A stretch of 64,000 nt of DNA from Tetraselmis striata (lineage: Eukaryota > Chlorophyta > Chlorodendrophyceae > Chlorodendrales > Chlorodendraceae), in the NCBI GenBank assembly GCA_006384855.1, contig VCJN01001116.1, positions 1-64,000 on the forward strand. Reading direction: 5' to 3'. The translations under genes were made by a program, and so were the position numbers. Below are positions 32,100 through 43,398 of this stretch, piece by piece; the stretch's first letter is position 1, and every line of letters starts with the position of its first letter. The notes beneath the pieces were generated by a model. That model searched no databases. It was not told the DNA's origin and saw nothing but the letters and a program-made list of their open reading frames with translations.

Positions 32100-32480
32100 C
32101 TACATAAGGCTGTATAAGTCGCGAACATAGCGAGCTTGGCGCCTATTTATCCGTTCTGTAGGTTGCCTGAGCAAATGCCGTAGGGTGTCATGGTATGAAA
32201 CAACAAGGAATCGACGGCAACCTTCAACATAACACCTCCAATGCTTATTTGACTCACAGATGGCAAATGCCTCGAGGTCATAAGCAGAGTAAGCATTACC
32301 GCGCTCAGCTGAATTCAGCTTCCGCGCCCAGTATGTTGGTACGCGTCCATAACGCCCAGTTACTGGTTGTGGGCCTCCTCCCTGGTCCTGCAATACTACT
32401 GCAGCGAGCCCTACGTTGGACGCATCTGTCGCTACGGTGAACATCGCATCAAAGCCTATTTCCACAGTATGGTCAGACAA
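32100..32480 (-). CDS. RNase H region of the Gypsy element
   Basis: Part of the fossil. FTVATDASNVGLAAVVLQ, YWARKLNSAERGNAYSAYDLEAFAI and YHDTLRHLL are the standard RNase H motifs that follow Ty3/Gypsy reverse transcriptase. Confidence 0.88.
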   Translation of the reverse strand: MSDHTVEIGFDAMFTVATDASNVGLAAVVLQDQGGGPQPVTGRYGRVPTYWARKLNSAERGNAYSAYDLEAFAICESNKHWRCYVEGCRRFLVVSYHDTLRHLLRQPTERINRRQARYVRDLYSLM

Positions 32481-32942
32481 GGAGCGGAAATCAACGGCAG
32501 ACGAAGAGTCTCGAAAGCTCCCTGACAGTTAAGACTCTAGTCTACAACAGCTGGTTTTGTCTTACGAAACAAATCTGTAAAAGGAGTGGTTAGATCATTG
32601 AAATGGTGAATAAACCTAGACTAAAAATTGCAAAATTGCACAAAACTTCGCACCGCACTCTGAGTTTTTGGCACATGCCAATTTTTAACTGCAGATACTT
32701 TCGACTCAGATACCTGTAGTTCACCATCAGATACAGTTTAACCCAAACATTTTATAGATAGCATATCAAAGAAACATTTCTTTAGTTGCAAACATAGGTT
32801 ATGTTCAGATAATTTCGCCACTACCATACAAACAAATATGTTTCAAGTGGTCATCACAATTCTCTGAATATATACAAATATCATCAAGATACACAACAAC
32901 AAATTTACGCAAAAAGGGACATAAGATAGCATTCATCATACG

Positions 32943-34235
32943 TTAGAAAACTGCAGGGGCATTGCATAACCCTAATGGCATAACAGTCCATTTTAATAAT
33001 CCATCAGATGTATCCTCCTCAGCTATAGCTACCTGCCAATAACCAGAGGCTAAATCTAAATGGGTATAGCATCGAGCTTTCCTCAACTCATCAAGAGTTT
33101 CATCAATACGCGGTAAGGGATACGCATCCTTCCGAGTAACATCATTGAGACCACGAAAGTCTACACATAACCGGAGAGATCCATCCGCCTTCCTAACAAA
33201 AAGAATAGGCGAGCCAAACTCAGATTGACTAGGACGTACAAGCCCGGCTTCAATAGCTGATTTTAATTGGCGATCTAACTCGGCACGCTCAGCCGGGGAC
33301 AACCGATTGAGACGTTGTTTCTTCATAGTACCAGTAAGATCAATCTTATGGTCCCATGGTCGATGCTGCGGAGCACTATCAACCGGTCGCAACACATCCG
33401 GAAATTCATCACAAAGAATTTTACGAACAGCCTCCTTATGCTCAGGTAGCATTGCATCATCCAAATGCAGATTAGGGTCATCCTTAATCACACTTATTTG
33501 GACAGAATAGAACTCAGCCACACGGGGCTTTGCTTTCCCTCCCCTCGCCGTTTTCCGCATTAATGTCATCAATTTAATTGCAGAAACCGAACTACATGCG
33601 TGGCGGCGTTCTATTGTTTCAAACTGGATCTCTGTACCATCAATTAGGGTTAAGATACGATTCTCCCCATATTGTACAGATACTTGCGCTTCATCAAGCC
33701 AAGTTAATCCTAATACAACATCAGCCACATTGAGCTCTCGAAGAACATAAAATACTCGGTTCTCAAAAGAGTGTCCTGCTATATCAAATGTAATGGTAAC
33801 GATCTGTGTACAACTCACACGTTGACCATTAGCAAGACGAACCGGAATTTTCTTCTGAAGTTTCTCAATTTGAATATTATTTTTACGGACAAAGTCCTCA
33901 GAAATAAAATTCAGTGATGCTGCATTATCTACCAATGCATCTACATGAGCACCAGTATTTAAGCTGATTTCAACCTTTAATAGTGGCCTGGGATCGTCCC
34001 ATTTACTTAATGAAGCCACAGTAGCTGGTTGTGATACATTATCAACATTATCAGCCGACACATTAACGGTTTCTGAGTCAAAAATATTTTGGTTAACATT
34101 TTCTGACTCCACGTTAAAATCCTGAGTGTCCGCAGACACCTCTCCATCAACATTAGGTGAGCAGGATTCATCCATAATATCATCAGGTATACTACATTCA
34201 TTGTCCACCAGCCATATACGAATGGGCCACGGCAC
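32943..34235 (-). CDS. Protease and reverse transcriptase region of the Gypsy element
   Basis: Part of the fossil. The first half holds an aspartic-protease-like region (ALVDNAASLNFIS ... VVLGLTWLDEA). The second half is the RT start: WDHKIDLTG, SPILFVRKADGSLRLCVDFR, YPLPRIDETLDEL, YTHLDLASGYWQVAI and MPLGLCNAPAVF. The remaining RT motifs are not in this frame. Confidence 0.88.
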   Translation of the reverse strand: MPWPIRIWLVDNECSIPDDIMDESCSPNVDGEVSADTQDFNVESENVNQNIFDSETVNVSADNVDNVSQPATVASLSKWDDPRPLLKVEISLNTGAHVDALVDNAASLNFISEDFVRKNNIQIEKLQKKIPVRLANGQRVSCTQIVTITFDIAGHSFENRVFYVLRELNVADVVLGLTWLDEAQVSVQYGENRILTLIDGTEIQFETIERRHACSSVSAIKLMTLMRKTARGGKAKPRVAEFYSVQISVIKDDPNLHLDDAMLPEHKEAVRKILCDEFPDVLRPVDSAPQHRPWDHKIDLTGTMKKQRLNRLSPAERAELDRQLKSAIEAGLVRPSQSEFGSPILFVRKADGSLRLCVDFRGLNDVTRKDAYPLPRIDETLDELRKARCYTHLDLASGYWQVAIAEEDTSDGLLKWTVMPLGLCNAPAVF

Positions 34236-35212
34236 AGGGCGAACATCATATGGACAGTAGCATTATCTGGTGATAAACGGGTAAACATAGGCGTTCTAGC
34301 CGGAAACTCTTGGATTAGTTACCAATGCTTTGTCATAGCATTAAACTTATCCCAAGCTGGTAGTATAAAAACACCCAGAGTATCATTACGATTAGCTTTA
34401 CGACACTGTTCAAAGTGTGCAGCAATTTGTTCTACTCTGTTCCATGGTGGATGTATATATACTCGTTCACCAGCTAAGTCCCGTTCTAAAACTGATTCAT
34501 TGACAGAACAAAAGGGCAGATCCTTATGGGTATTCAATCCCTCATAATCTGCTCATCCCTCTAAAGTAAACTTATACTTATCATAGAGGGGGTCAAAGAT
34601 ACGATCCACCAGTCTCCAGGTAACACCAGTATGTGTACTAGAAGTCTGGACATATTTACGACGGATATAGCTTTTACTCGACGACGACCCGACAATTTTC
34701 GAGCTGCTGTATCGAGTATGCTTTTCGTATCTATATCTGATGCGTTTATACTACCGGTACGTATCAGTAGGTGCATCTACAGGGGCACTAGTAGAGTCTG
34801 ACGGTACATCATCATCATCATCTAAAGTGCGTAAAGTGCGTACTGACCTTGGATGTGCCGAGGCAACTTGCCGAGTCCCCACTGAAAAGACCATAACACA
34901 GGTCGTCGATCAGCGCGTCGACACGTCGACTCCTCCGCGCTTCTCCTCGGTTAGCAAACATGCGATGCGCCGAGCTCCGCTGCTCCGGATGACAACGGCC
35001 CTCCGTCTACTCGACGGTCGTCGGCTCGTTGCTCAGCTCCTGCCGAGCTATCGCCAGTATTTCGTAATATTCTTGGCGCGTACTCGGCAGAAGTCGCGGT
35101 TGCTCCAGCACGCCATGCGATCACCACCTGCAGGCTATAGATGCAGATGCAGATGCATATGAGTCTATAGATGCATCCATTCATATGCATATGAGTCTAT
35201 AGATGCATCCAT

Positions 35213-36120
35213 TCATATGCATATGCGTCTATAGATGCAGTCTTCTCGTTGAAGGTCATGTATACTTGAGCCGATATACGAACGGCTATGACGAACTCGG
35301 TCGCAGTAGCAGGTAGTCGTTCTTTCAGCTCCATACAGTAGAACTCGGTCGCTATGGCGACAGCCATGTACTCGTCGACGACCTCCCACAGAGGTGACTC
35401 GTTGAAGCCATAACGGAACGGTACAGTAACAGGTAGGTACGCCAGGGTAACTCTTGTTGGTCCATATACCAGAAGTCGACACGGCCTTATACACGTCCGA
35501 CCATTTATCGACGACTGCCGAGTGTATAACTTGCGCTGCGACATAGGGAACGGCACGACACCATTTACCCCGCAGGTGTGCAGCTATCTCGGTAGTATAT
35601 GACGGGCGACCATTGCCAGGTTCGACAGTGATTCGATCAGGGAACCGAGGACCATTATCAGCAGGCGGGTCGACCGCTACTTGAGGTCCAACAAACGGTA
35701 TCAGACTATCATTTACCAGCTGCTCAGCACGGTAAGGCCAACGAGTGTCATTCTTCAGCTCATAAAAGTTCACTCGAGCCTAGTACAGAAAACAGTCGGT
35801 TCCATTGATAGTCACACAGTCGAACATATTCAGGTCAGCCGGATTCATCGTGATCCCGGTTTCAGTTTGCAGCATACGTACTGCGAGTTCGCGAACTGAC
35901 AGGTCGATAAGTGTCGAGGTCCCACAGGGCAGAAAAGCAGTGTTATTATGATTCGGTTCAATAGTCATCATAATGTCACGCTCAGCACCAGCTCCAGTGC
36001 CTGAAGTAACAATCACAGATGTTGTGACACCGCAGTCGAAAGGTAGCTTGGAATCTGTGTCCCGCTCTCGAGCCGCAAGTTGTGCGCGCGAATACTTGCG
36101 CCTCATCACGTCACTCATTA
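35213..36120 (-). other. Gag-like region of the Gypsy element
   Basis: Two adjoining minus-strand frames just inside the 5' LTR, starting near MSDVMRRKYSRAQL. No zinc knuckle is seen. The gag assignment rests on position. A short tandem repeat (ATGCATATGAGTCTATAGATG, about 32 bp, 2-3 units) lies at about 35140-35240. Confidence 0.5.
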
Positions 36121-36190
36121 TACAACAAACGAGGAGTACTTGCGGTGGAAGACTTGAAGATTCTGGAGCTAACACTCGCTCCGAAACCAG

Positions 36191-36672
36191 TGCGACAGTC
36201 TCAGCCGGATAGAGACTGCAAGGGACAAACAAAGGTGGTGTACAGTGGTGGTGCAAAGGCGAGAGGCCACAGTGATTTGAGAATACAACAATTGGTTACA
36301 AGGTTGTCACCACCCGCCGCTATATATACTATGGTTGGTGCCGGCACTGGTCGTCAGACCATGCCGACCTATAGCAGCACGCTCACTGCGAAGAGCGTCA
36401 CCTTTGGAGAGACGAACAGAAGTCCAAACGTCTGCCTCGTTTTGGCATGGCATTGCTCAGTATATTGCCTGGTACTGACAAGTCCCAAGCAGACATATAC
36501 GGACCTTGGGTAATCGATACCCGGTACGAGTACTAGTGCGCGCGTCGTGCGCGCCCTCGTACTAGTACCTGTCGTACCCGTAGAATGTTACGCCACTCTG
36601 CGGTACAGGTACTCGTACAGTATTATGTCAAAGATAGTGCAGGACAAGTTACACAAAAGTATAACTGTCACA
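36191..36672 (-). repeat. LTR (5' relative to element)
   Basis: 482 bp, partner of 29867-30344. The CGAGTACTAGTGCGCGC inverted repeat is conserved in both LTRs. Confidence 0.92.
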
Positions 36673-38056
36673 ACGCTACACGAAGTTCACCAACACCTGC
36701 CAGCCATGCCGAGCCAGCTCTCTACCCCCCACCGTCTTGGTCGACGACCGCTAATACCAGGTCGTAGCGGCGCCGCGTCAGTCTGGCGGGTCCTCCAAGC
36801 CCGCATCTCAACCACCGCCAGCGGGGTCCGGCGGAAATGGCTCCCAAAACGGCTCTGCAGCAGGGTCTCTTGGAGCTTCGAGCAGCTCCGCCCCCTCCCC
36901 CGAGGAGGCTTGGTCCCTCGGAGACTGCCAAGCCGCCGAGTGAGCCTCAGCCTTCGAGTGCGACGAAGCGCCCGCACGGTGCGTTGAGCACGGGAGGCAA
37001 GAGCACCTTGTCGCCGCGCATTAAGCTAATGCGTGGGAAGCATTCCAAGAAGAGCGGGCCGAGTCCTCCTTGAATTGAGATATATAGCGAAATAGTTAGA
37101 GGACGACGACCCCTTCCAGGCGCCTAAGCCGAAACGCGAAGCCACATCAAGCCGGCAGGCGCCTAACTTCGGGTGCCGCTGGTGGGAGTCGCAGGGCCAC
37201 ATCCTCCCGTGGCGGTGCCTCATCTCCGCCTCCCCGACCCGCATCTCCGCCTAAGGAGCCCTCATCTCGGGACGCGAAGCCCGCACCGCCGCATGCGCCG
37301 ACATCTCGCCCCAAGGCCGCGTTGCTGTGAGCAGAGTTCAGAGGTTGCATCTCGTTGCGACGAACACAATGTCTGAGGTCGGCGATAGACTCGTAGGCCC
37401 GGGAAGCCTTCTCTGCGCGAGTGAGGCTCTTTTCCGAGCTTTAAACGCCAGTCGCCACGCCCTCGCGCCCGCAATCTTTCTAGGTGAGGCGGATAGTACT
37501 TTACGCGACTGAGGGCGCGAAGAGGACACGCCGATTTGTCATTTTTAGTAATCTCGTATAGTTTTTTCCGCCCCCGGGACAGGACTGACACCAGTGAAAC
37601 CCTTGCAGCGTATCTACGACGGCCGTTTAGGCGGCAATCAAGTTACGGAAAGGTCTGGGTAGGCGACGCTCCGTTATAGTCATCAAGCAAATTGCCGAAG
37701 CATTCTGCAAGACTAATTAGAGGCTAGTGACGGAATTTCCAACACTGTTGGATCACCGTCTAAAACACTGCCATCAAAATACCCGGCACTGACCACGAAA
37801 GGTCCGCCCTACCCGTTTGGGCGTCGGCCCATTCGAGCAATGCGAGTTGGGGCAAGCCCCAACCCGCGGAGCAAAGCATTTCGGGAGTGCGATACATGTG
37901 CAACAAAAAAGGCAATGTGAGGGAGGGCTCGACGCCATAGCTGGAAAAATTTCCCATTCCCATTAAAATCCAGGGCGCCGATCTCGTATAGTATTGCATT
38001 GCACCTGAAACGTGCCCAAAAAGTGGGTACATATCTTAGCCTAAGCGATCACGTGG
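36673..38056. other. Unassigned GC-rich sequence
   Basis: Several Pro/Ser/Arg-rich frames overlap at 36690-37080 and none resembles a known protein. 37556-37640 is a dispersed repeat shared, inverted, with 54790-54870. The rest (37640-38056) is non-coding as far as I can see. Confidence 0.35.
37556..37640 (+). repeat. Dispersed repeat, copy 1
   Basis: CGCCCCCGGGACAGGACTGA through GACGGCCGTTTAGGC matches the reverse complement of 54790-54870 with few differences. Likely the end of an unidentified mobile element. Confidence 0.75.
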
Positions 38057-38108
38057 GGGCACATTTTTGAGTCCATGAATAGGACCGTTTTGACTCAAAA
38101 ATGTGCCC
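38057..38108. repeat. Perfect 17-bp hairpin
   Basis: GGGCACATTTTTGAGTC (38057-38073) and its exact complement (38092-38108) flank an 18-nt loop. Too long for chance in this size of sequence. It may be an element end or a structured RNA. Confidence 0.85.
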
Positions 38109-39130
38109 TGTACCAGATGCGTTGCTGCTGGTCGCTCGCCTCCCATTCTTGGAAACCTCCATTGCAACCGCACCACTCCGGGGCTCCGGGCGTCTCGGTG
38201 TCCGTACCGTAGCGCCACAAAAGGTATGGAAGTGCCCTTCGCAGAATGCGCACTAATGCTGGCTGCCGCCATGAGTGGCTTGAGCGCCGGTGAAGAGGGA
38301 CATTCGGCCATAAATTGAGTTACGGCAGTACGGCACGTCGGCGCACAACAAGCGACCCGAACGGCTCCTACTACAGATATGAACAAGCCGTAGCGTCGAC
38401 TTCAGAAGCACACGGATACATGTGCAGAAAACATCTTTAGTTAGGGGCGGGATTCGCACACGGTGGTGTGGGTGGGATTAGCTGGTGGGGGCCTTCGCCG
38501 GCGCCACCTTCCTCGCTCTCCCATGAGTCCGACCCGCAGAAGTCCCCTTAGTCCGTCCCCTTCCTCCGCCGCCTCGCCGCCAAGTTTATAGCTGCGGATC
38601 GCGGCAGCCACATGCGCGTCGCATTCTTCCTCAATTGCGGCCATACGCGGCGGGCGGAACGCAGACGCGCCGCTGGTCGTATGGTGCGTCGAGGCGGCGG
38701 TGAACTGAGAGGACAGGCGGCGAGGATCGGCGTCTAGGAACCAAGGGCGCGGGCCTCCTCCTTTGCCGACCGTCGTTGGTGCCGCTCAGCGCGAGCGGAA
38801 CTACCATCCCATGTGCCTAGAGAGGACATAGCGACTAACACGTATCAGCGGGCAGCGGGTATAGCGGCGGCGGGGGTGGTTCGGGTGGTAGTGGGCAGTG
38901 GCCAATCGGGGCGGGGTGGATACGGCGCGGATACTAGCACGGAACCACCGGCCCGCGTGACGCGTGACGGCAAGTTGCACGCGCGTCTTCTATCCTCTCC
39001 GGTGTCTTCGGTGATTAATTTAGCGTAGAGCGTAAAACTCTCAGCCAATCATATCGCAGTATTCGCTGCGTTACGCGTTGCGCTAACGTCTTCTATATAT
39101 CCTTCAACCCGAAAGGTGTTGCCCCTTGTG
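38109..39130. other. Unassigned sequence with short frames
   Basis: A minus-strand frame starting at 38644 (MAAIEEECDAHVAAAIRSYKLGGEA) has the look of a first coding exon, but no following exon could be identified. The other frames are low-complexity. Confidence 0.3.
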
Positions 39131-39430
39131 CGGCCAGTTTGTCCCCCAGCTCCCCCCCCCCCCCCCCCCCCCAACCCCCCCTTCATTATAGTGAACTATA
39201 GTGGTGTGTCACTATAAAAAGGGGTGTCACTGTACCGGGTGGGGGGGGGGGGGGGGGGGGGGGGGCGGCGGCAATACAGGGAAAAATTCCGCAACCCCCC
39301 CCCCCCCCCCCCCCCTCCCCCCCCCCCCCCTGTGACTATAAGGGTAGGTCGCTTATGTCACTATATGTATGTATGATGTCACTATATAAGGCCATAATAT
39401 AAGGCCACTATATACCTGCCAAAATCCCGG
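39131..39430. repeat. Homopolymer cluster with pogo-type end boxes
   Basis: C21 at 39152-39172, G25 at 39241-39265 and mixed C runs at about 39295-39330 alternate with TCACTATA-type boxes (CTATAGTGGTGTGTCACTAT, AAAAGGGGTGTCACTGTA, GTGACTATAAGGGTAG). These boxes match the subterminal design of the two pogo elements at 18-24 kb. It looks like remains of one or more element ends. Confidence 0.65.
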
Positions 39431-39957
39431 AATGTTGAAAAAGCGGATTGAATAATTCTGCAATCATTCTTAACCAGAATGATTCTGAGAATGATTATCA
39501 GAATCTTTGAAACAGGAACACTGGCGAAAAGTGCGCGCGCGTCGCGCCCTTCGTCTGCTTCTCCAGTCGCGCATCTCTTTTTCCTACTGCTCGCGCGTAT
39601 AGTCACAGGGTACCCGGGTACGAGTACAGTGCTCGCTCCTCGTACAGCATATTATTATTTTATATCGTCAGATCGGCGCAGCGATCTAGAGGGCCAATTA
39701 AACGTTTATCCTATTGTATCATCGTCAGATAGCCATCGTCAGATTAACTGATGCCAGGAGTACCTGTGCTGCTCCTGTTAGCCTGTTGATATTAATGGCG
39801 ATTATGATGATGCTGATGTTGACATATGATATTAATAAAAACATGCATGTGATGCCTCACATAACAATGCGTGCCAGAAGGATGAGCATGCTGACATGAT
39901 TACTACGTATTTACTGGTGCAAGTAGGTGGCAAGTAACATTGTTATTTACACCAAAT
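39431..39957. other. Spacer sharing a motif with 41.6 kb
   Basis: TTCCGGAATGTTGAAA-type and GAATCATTCT-type repeats at 39425-39510 resemble 41600-41710. No gene is seen. Confidence 0.4.
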
Positions 39958-41210
39958 CACCAAATTCCCTCACCCCACACCCTCATCTAAATTGGCCAGC
40001 GCAGCGTCACCAATATCTCCCTCGCGGTTGGTCGAGTCGCCAGTAGCATTCGAAGATGATGTGGCCGCATCCATCACAGCATTCTCTTGGAGCAACACAT
40101 CCTCTGTCATACCTACGATCTCCTCATCTATGGAATCAAGCAGCCGCATTTTTGACATAGCACAACATTATAGCTTTACAACGCGCTGACGTTTTATGAC
40201 AGCCCGTCCCTTTGTTTGAAACAGTTTTTGTGTGCTGTTCATGCGGTCTTCATGCGCTAGGGTAGGGTCAAGCGGCAAAATCCTGATTGCTATCTCAGAC
40301 GGCTTCTTTACAGACTTCACAATCTCGCCTATTGGCTTCCACCATGTGATAGCGCAGTTGCCATTGCTCATGGCAGCTTGGCAGTACATGATAGCCTCAG
40401 ACACACATTGAGGCCCAAGTCGTGGTCCTGCAAGTACTTCTCTTTTGGCCGCGCAAGCTCTCGCCGGTAAATCTGGTCAACAACGACCTTCATCATGCCA
40501 TAACCTGAGCCTGAAGTTGCGTCAATGAGCTCTGGTATCTTGTCCTGCATATTGCAAAAAAAAAGTTCAAGCACTTGGTACATGGATGTATATACAAATA
40601 TTGTGCGCATGAAGAATGGCCACAAAACAAGGCTTACCTCAGGCAGCTGGGTACACTTCAAAAAACAATTCCAGCATCTTGGTCATGGGCAGGTTTTTCT
40701 TTTGGGCTTTCAGCTTGTGACTGCAAGAGGTAAATTCAAAGGCCGTTATCGGGCGGACAGCGAATGTCTATGTGTCACCGTTGATTAAGCTCTCATTTGC
40801 AGACGTCTCGCGGCAAAATCCCAGGCCAACCAGGTTGCATGAGCGCCGCCCCCCGGCATGGCCTCTGCCATACGAACCATGGTGCTGGCGCTGAGCACCT
40901 TAACGCGAGCCCTCCCCATTGTCTGGACCAGGTGTAGCTTCAGCGGCTGCTCGAGTAGCAGGTGCCGGTCCTGCTAGCAAAGATGTGGCTCTCCACAGCT
41001 GTTAAGCTGCGGCGCACCTCCAACAGCGGCCACCCGGCAGTGATCCCCGTAGGACTATGCGCGCATAATGCATGGCGCCGGAATGCCAGTCGGCAGCAGG
41101 GCGTCGGTGGCGACACGCTCTGAATCTGCCTCAGCCTGGCCCGGCGCGTCGCATTTTGGGACCTGCACACGAGTCAATGAGTGAGCACTCTTGCGTATGC
41201 AGCAAGAAGC
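39958..41210 (-). other. Possible spliced coding fragment, unrecognised
   Basis: Several minus-strand pieces read like exons with AG acceptors and GT donors: DKIPELIDATSGSGYGMMK near 40500-40550, CAITWWKPIGEIVKSVKKPS near 40270-40360, MSKMRLLDSIDEEIVGMTED near 40100-40158, and VKVLSASTMVRMAEAMPGGG near 40840-40905. I recognise no family. The flanking homopolymers and pogo-type boxes make a transposon gene at least as likely as a host gene. Confidence 0.3.
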
Positions 41211-41589
41211 CATACCGACTTGATGAGGCAAGACTATGCAATCATGTAAAAATATAGCGAGATATCGAGAGGGGGGATGCAGAAAGAGCGGGAGAGAGGG
41301 AAAGTGTGAGGGAGAGAGAGTCAGAGAGCGAGCGAGAAAGGAACGGGAAAAAAGCCGAGAAGGCAAGAAGGGCATACCTGGCGCGGCGGGAGATGACCCT
41401 GCATCTTCCGCGAGCGAGGCACTATGCGCGTCCACACTACGCACTGGCACGCATGGAAAACAAGGGCCTTTGGCAGCGCTTGTGAGGCGAGTAGGCGACA
41501 GCGTAAGCTGTAAGGTAGCGATTGGCCTGGCGAGTATAGCGGCCGGGTGATCGGCTGTTCGCCGAGACATGTGGCGCGTTGCTGTGTCC

Positions 41590-41745
41590 GCCGGGAGCGC
41601 GCGACGCGCCCTGGAAAATTTCCGGAATGTTGAAAGAATGGAGGTCGAATCATTCTGAATCATTCTAGAATTATTCTCGTTTCAAACATTCTGAATCATT
41701 CTCTTAGCAGCTGTTATAATAAGGGTGATGTCGCTGTACGTACTG
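41590..41745. repeat. GAATCATTCT-rich segment with pogo-type end
   Basis: Repeats TTCCGGAATGTTGAAAGAAT, GAATCATTCT (several times) and ends TAATAAGGGTGATGTCGCTGTA, which resembles AAAAGGGGTGTCACTGTA at 39.2 kb. Probably the right end of a decayed element. Confidence 0.5.
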
Positions 41746-42196
41746 AAAGTACTTTTACGTTCGTGCACTACTCGTATTCTTACGGGGAGCGACCACTGTC
41801 TGCCCGGGGCTGGGGTGGCGGTGGGGGGGAGGGGCGCGGCTCCGCCGGCTGCTGCGCGCCTGCGCGCGCCACTGTAGCTTCAGCGAAGACTGGGCGCCGG
41901 GCGGGGCGCGGGAGATGTCAACATCCGCAGAGGGCAGATGTATCCGTCGTCTTGCTGCGAGTACTGCGTCCACCTACCCGTAGCTCCCACACGCCAGGCG
42001 CGCCACGTAAACGCATTTCCTCTTTATACCGGAGTGTCAGTAGCCCCCCTAGTCCGAGCTGGCTTCGTGAGTGAGAGCTGAACGACACAGCTGGTTCCTC
42101 GTGAGGCGCCAAAAGACACGGCAGCGGAACGGACGCAGCGAAGCTGTACGAAGTCCAACGCACCGTTGGTCGGAGCTCGGAAGCGAAAAGTGCCGG
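41746..42196 (+). promoter_or_regulatory. 5' flank of the HVA22-family gene
   Basis: GC-rich and non-coding, about 450 bp between the repeat end and the start codon. CCTCTTTATACC near 42018-42030 could serve as a TATA-like element. Inferred from position only. Confidence 0.35.
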
Positions 42197-43030
42197 ATGT
42201 ATTCGCTGACACTCGTGTGGAAGCCGCTGGGCTTGCTGGTGGGTTTTCTATGGCCGGGATACGCGTCCTACAAGGCACTGGAGGGTCGCGGTACGGAGGC
42301 GGCCGCGGTGTGGCTCACGTACTGGGTCGTCTACGCCAGCCTGGCGGTGCTCGAGGCCGCGTTGGACCCTCTGGTGGGCTCCTGGATGCCGCTGTACTAC
42401 CCGCTGAAGCTGGCCCTGGTGCTGTGGCTCATGCTGCCGCAAACGCGGGGGGCGTCGGTGGTCTACACGCAAGTTCTCATGCCCTTCCTTCGCAAACACG
42501 AGGCTCGCATTGACCAATACCTGGAAGAGGGCAAGCGCCGCACGGAGGACTGGGTGGGGTCCCCCCCCTCCCCCCCCTCCCCCCCCCCCCCCCCCCCGCC
42601 CCTCTACCACCCTCCACCCCCCCCTCCCCGAGCGCTGTACGCCCCAAGTGGTATAAGAGAGCAGAAACCTGCAGGGAATCTGTGGCACTTGGCGGCAGGG
42701 GGCTGTCACAGAGCCTGACAGAGTCTCCTGACGCAGGGCGCCAAGCTGCTGACACGGCAGTCCGGCGAGGCGCTGGACCAAGAGCAGGGCTTCTCGGGGG
42801 TGGTGAGCGACCGACAGGCCGGAGGGCTGAGGGAGCGGCCCGCGGCCGGCTACTCCAGTCTGTACGCCACGTCCATGGCTGCAGGGGGGAAGGAGGAGGC
42901 CGAATCGCCCGCGCCTGTCAGCCGGTCCGACTTGTTTGGGGACCGCCCGAAGGCCAGCCCCGCCAGCTTTGCTGCCCCGAACAGCGACCAGCCTGAGGAG
43001 GACTCAGCCGTGCGGCAAAAGGACAACTAG
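42197..43030 (+). CDS. HVA22: TB2/DP1/HVA22 (REEP) family membrane protein
   Basis: An ER-shaping protein with membrane hairpins; relatives (yeast Yop1, human REEP5/6, plant HVA22) curve tubular ER and act in membrane traffic. Two exons, 42197-42553 and 42737-43030, join in phase to give 216 residues. The ATG begins MYSLTLVWKPLGLLVGF. Family motifs follow: PGYASYKAL, VWLTYWVVYASL, PLYYPLKLALVLWLMLPQT and GASVVYTQVLMPFLRKHE (residues about 20-105). The second exon is hydrophilic (GAKLLTRQSG, then Ser/Pro/Ala-rich to VRQKDN). The intron (42554-42736) is dominated by C-rich tracts. The gene is convergent with CFAP53 across 368 bp. Confidence 0.92.
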
Positions 43031-43398
43031 CCAGGGCAGGCCGGGGAGGACAAAAGCATTCACACTGTGCACGTGGGGCAATCGCAGCTGCAGGCACCAG
43101 TAGCCCCCAGGGCCACTGCCGCGCACAGCGTGACCACTGTGAGCGGGCCAGCGATCAACAGAAAGATATGAATAAGTGAATATCACACTAGAGTCTAGGG
43201 TTTGAAACCCTAGATTCGTAGCGGTTTGTTTGGGACCGAATTACAAGGCTGTGCCACCACACCCTGAGCTAGACCGCTTTAGAAGCATTCATTTGCCTGC
43301 GTGGCTGATGGGAAAATACTATTGCACTTCGCGCGCAAATGTCATGTCAATGAAACCAGGCTGACCCCTGCTGCGCCCGGCCAGTCGCCTTGCAGTGA
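43031..43398. other. Shared 3' intergenic region
   Basis: Lies between two convergent genes. TTACA at about 43243 is TGTAA on the minus strand, about 150 bp past the CFAP53 stop. It contains the AGGGTTTGAAACCCT palindrome at 43195-43215. Confidence 0.6.
43195..43215. repeat. Head-to-head telobox-like palindrome
   Basis: TCTAGGGTTT and AAACCCTAGA face each other across a single G. AAACCCTA is the plant telobox and half of a TTTAGGG telomere unit. It could be a regulatory site or a trace of repair. Confidence 0.7.

Larger units (their letters stand above)
29867..36672 (-). mobile_element. Ty3/Gypsy chromovirus-like LTR retrotransposon
   Basis: A fossil LTR element of 6.8 kb read on the minus strand. 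LTRs: 36191-36672 (5') and 29867-30344 (3'), both TG...CA, roughly 97-98 percent alike by eye, so fairly young. A primer-binding-site-like TGGTTTCGGAGC follows the 5' LTR (near initiator tRNA-Met type). A purine tract (AAGGGGGGAGAGATG) precedes the 3' LTR. Parts in order: gag-like region about 35213-36120, protease and RT within 32943-34235, RNase H 32100-32480, integrase 30713-31987, chromodomain-like tail 30382-30720. Several breaks interrupt the coding region, so it looks dead as it stands. I see no clear 5-bp target duplication. Confidence 0.92.

Noticed and set aside
42071-42196. Upstream in-frame ATG for the HVA22-family gene (start at 42071)
   Set aside because: The added residues have no family match, whereas MYSLTLVWKPLGLL at 42197 aligns with the family N-terminus.
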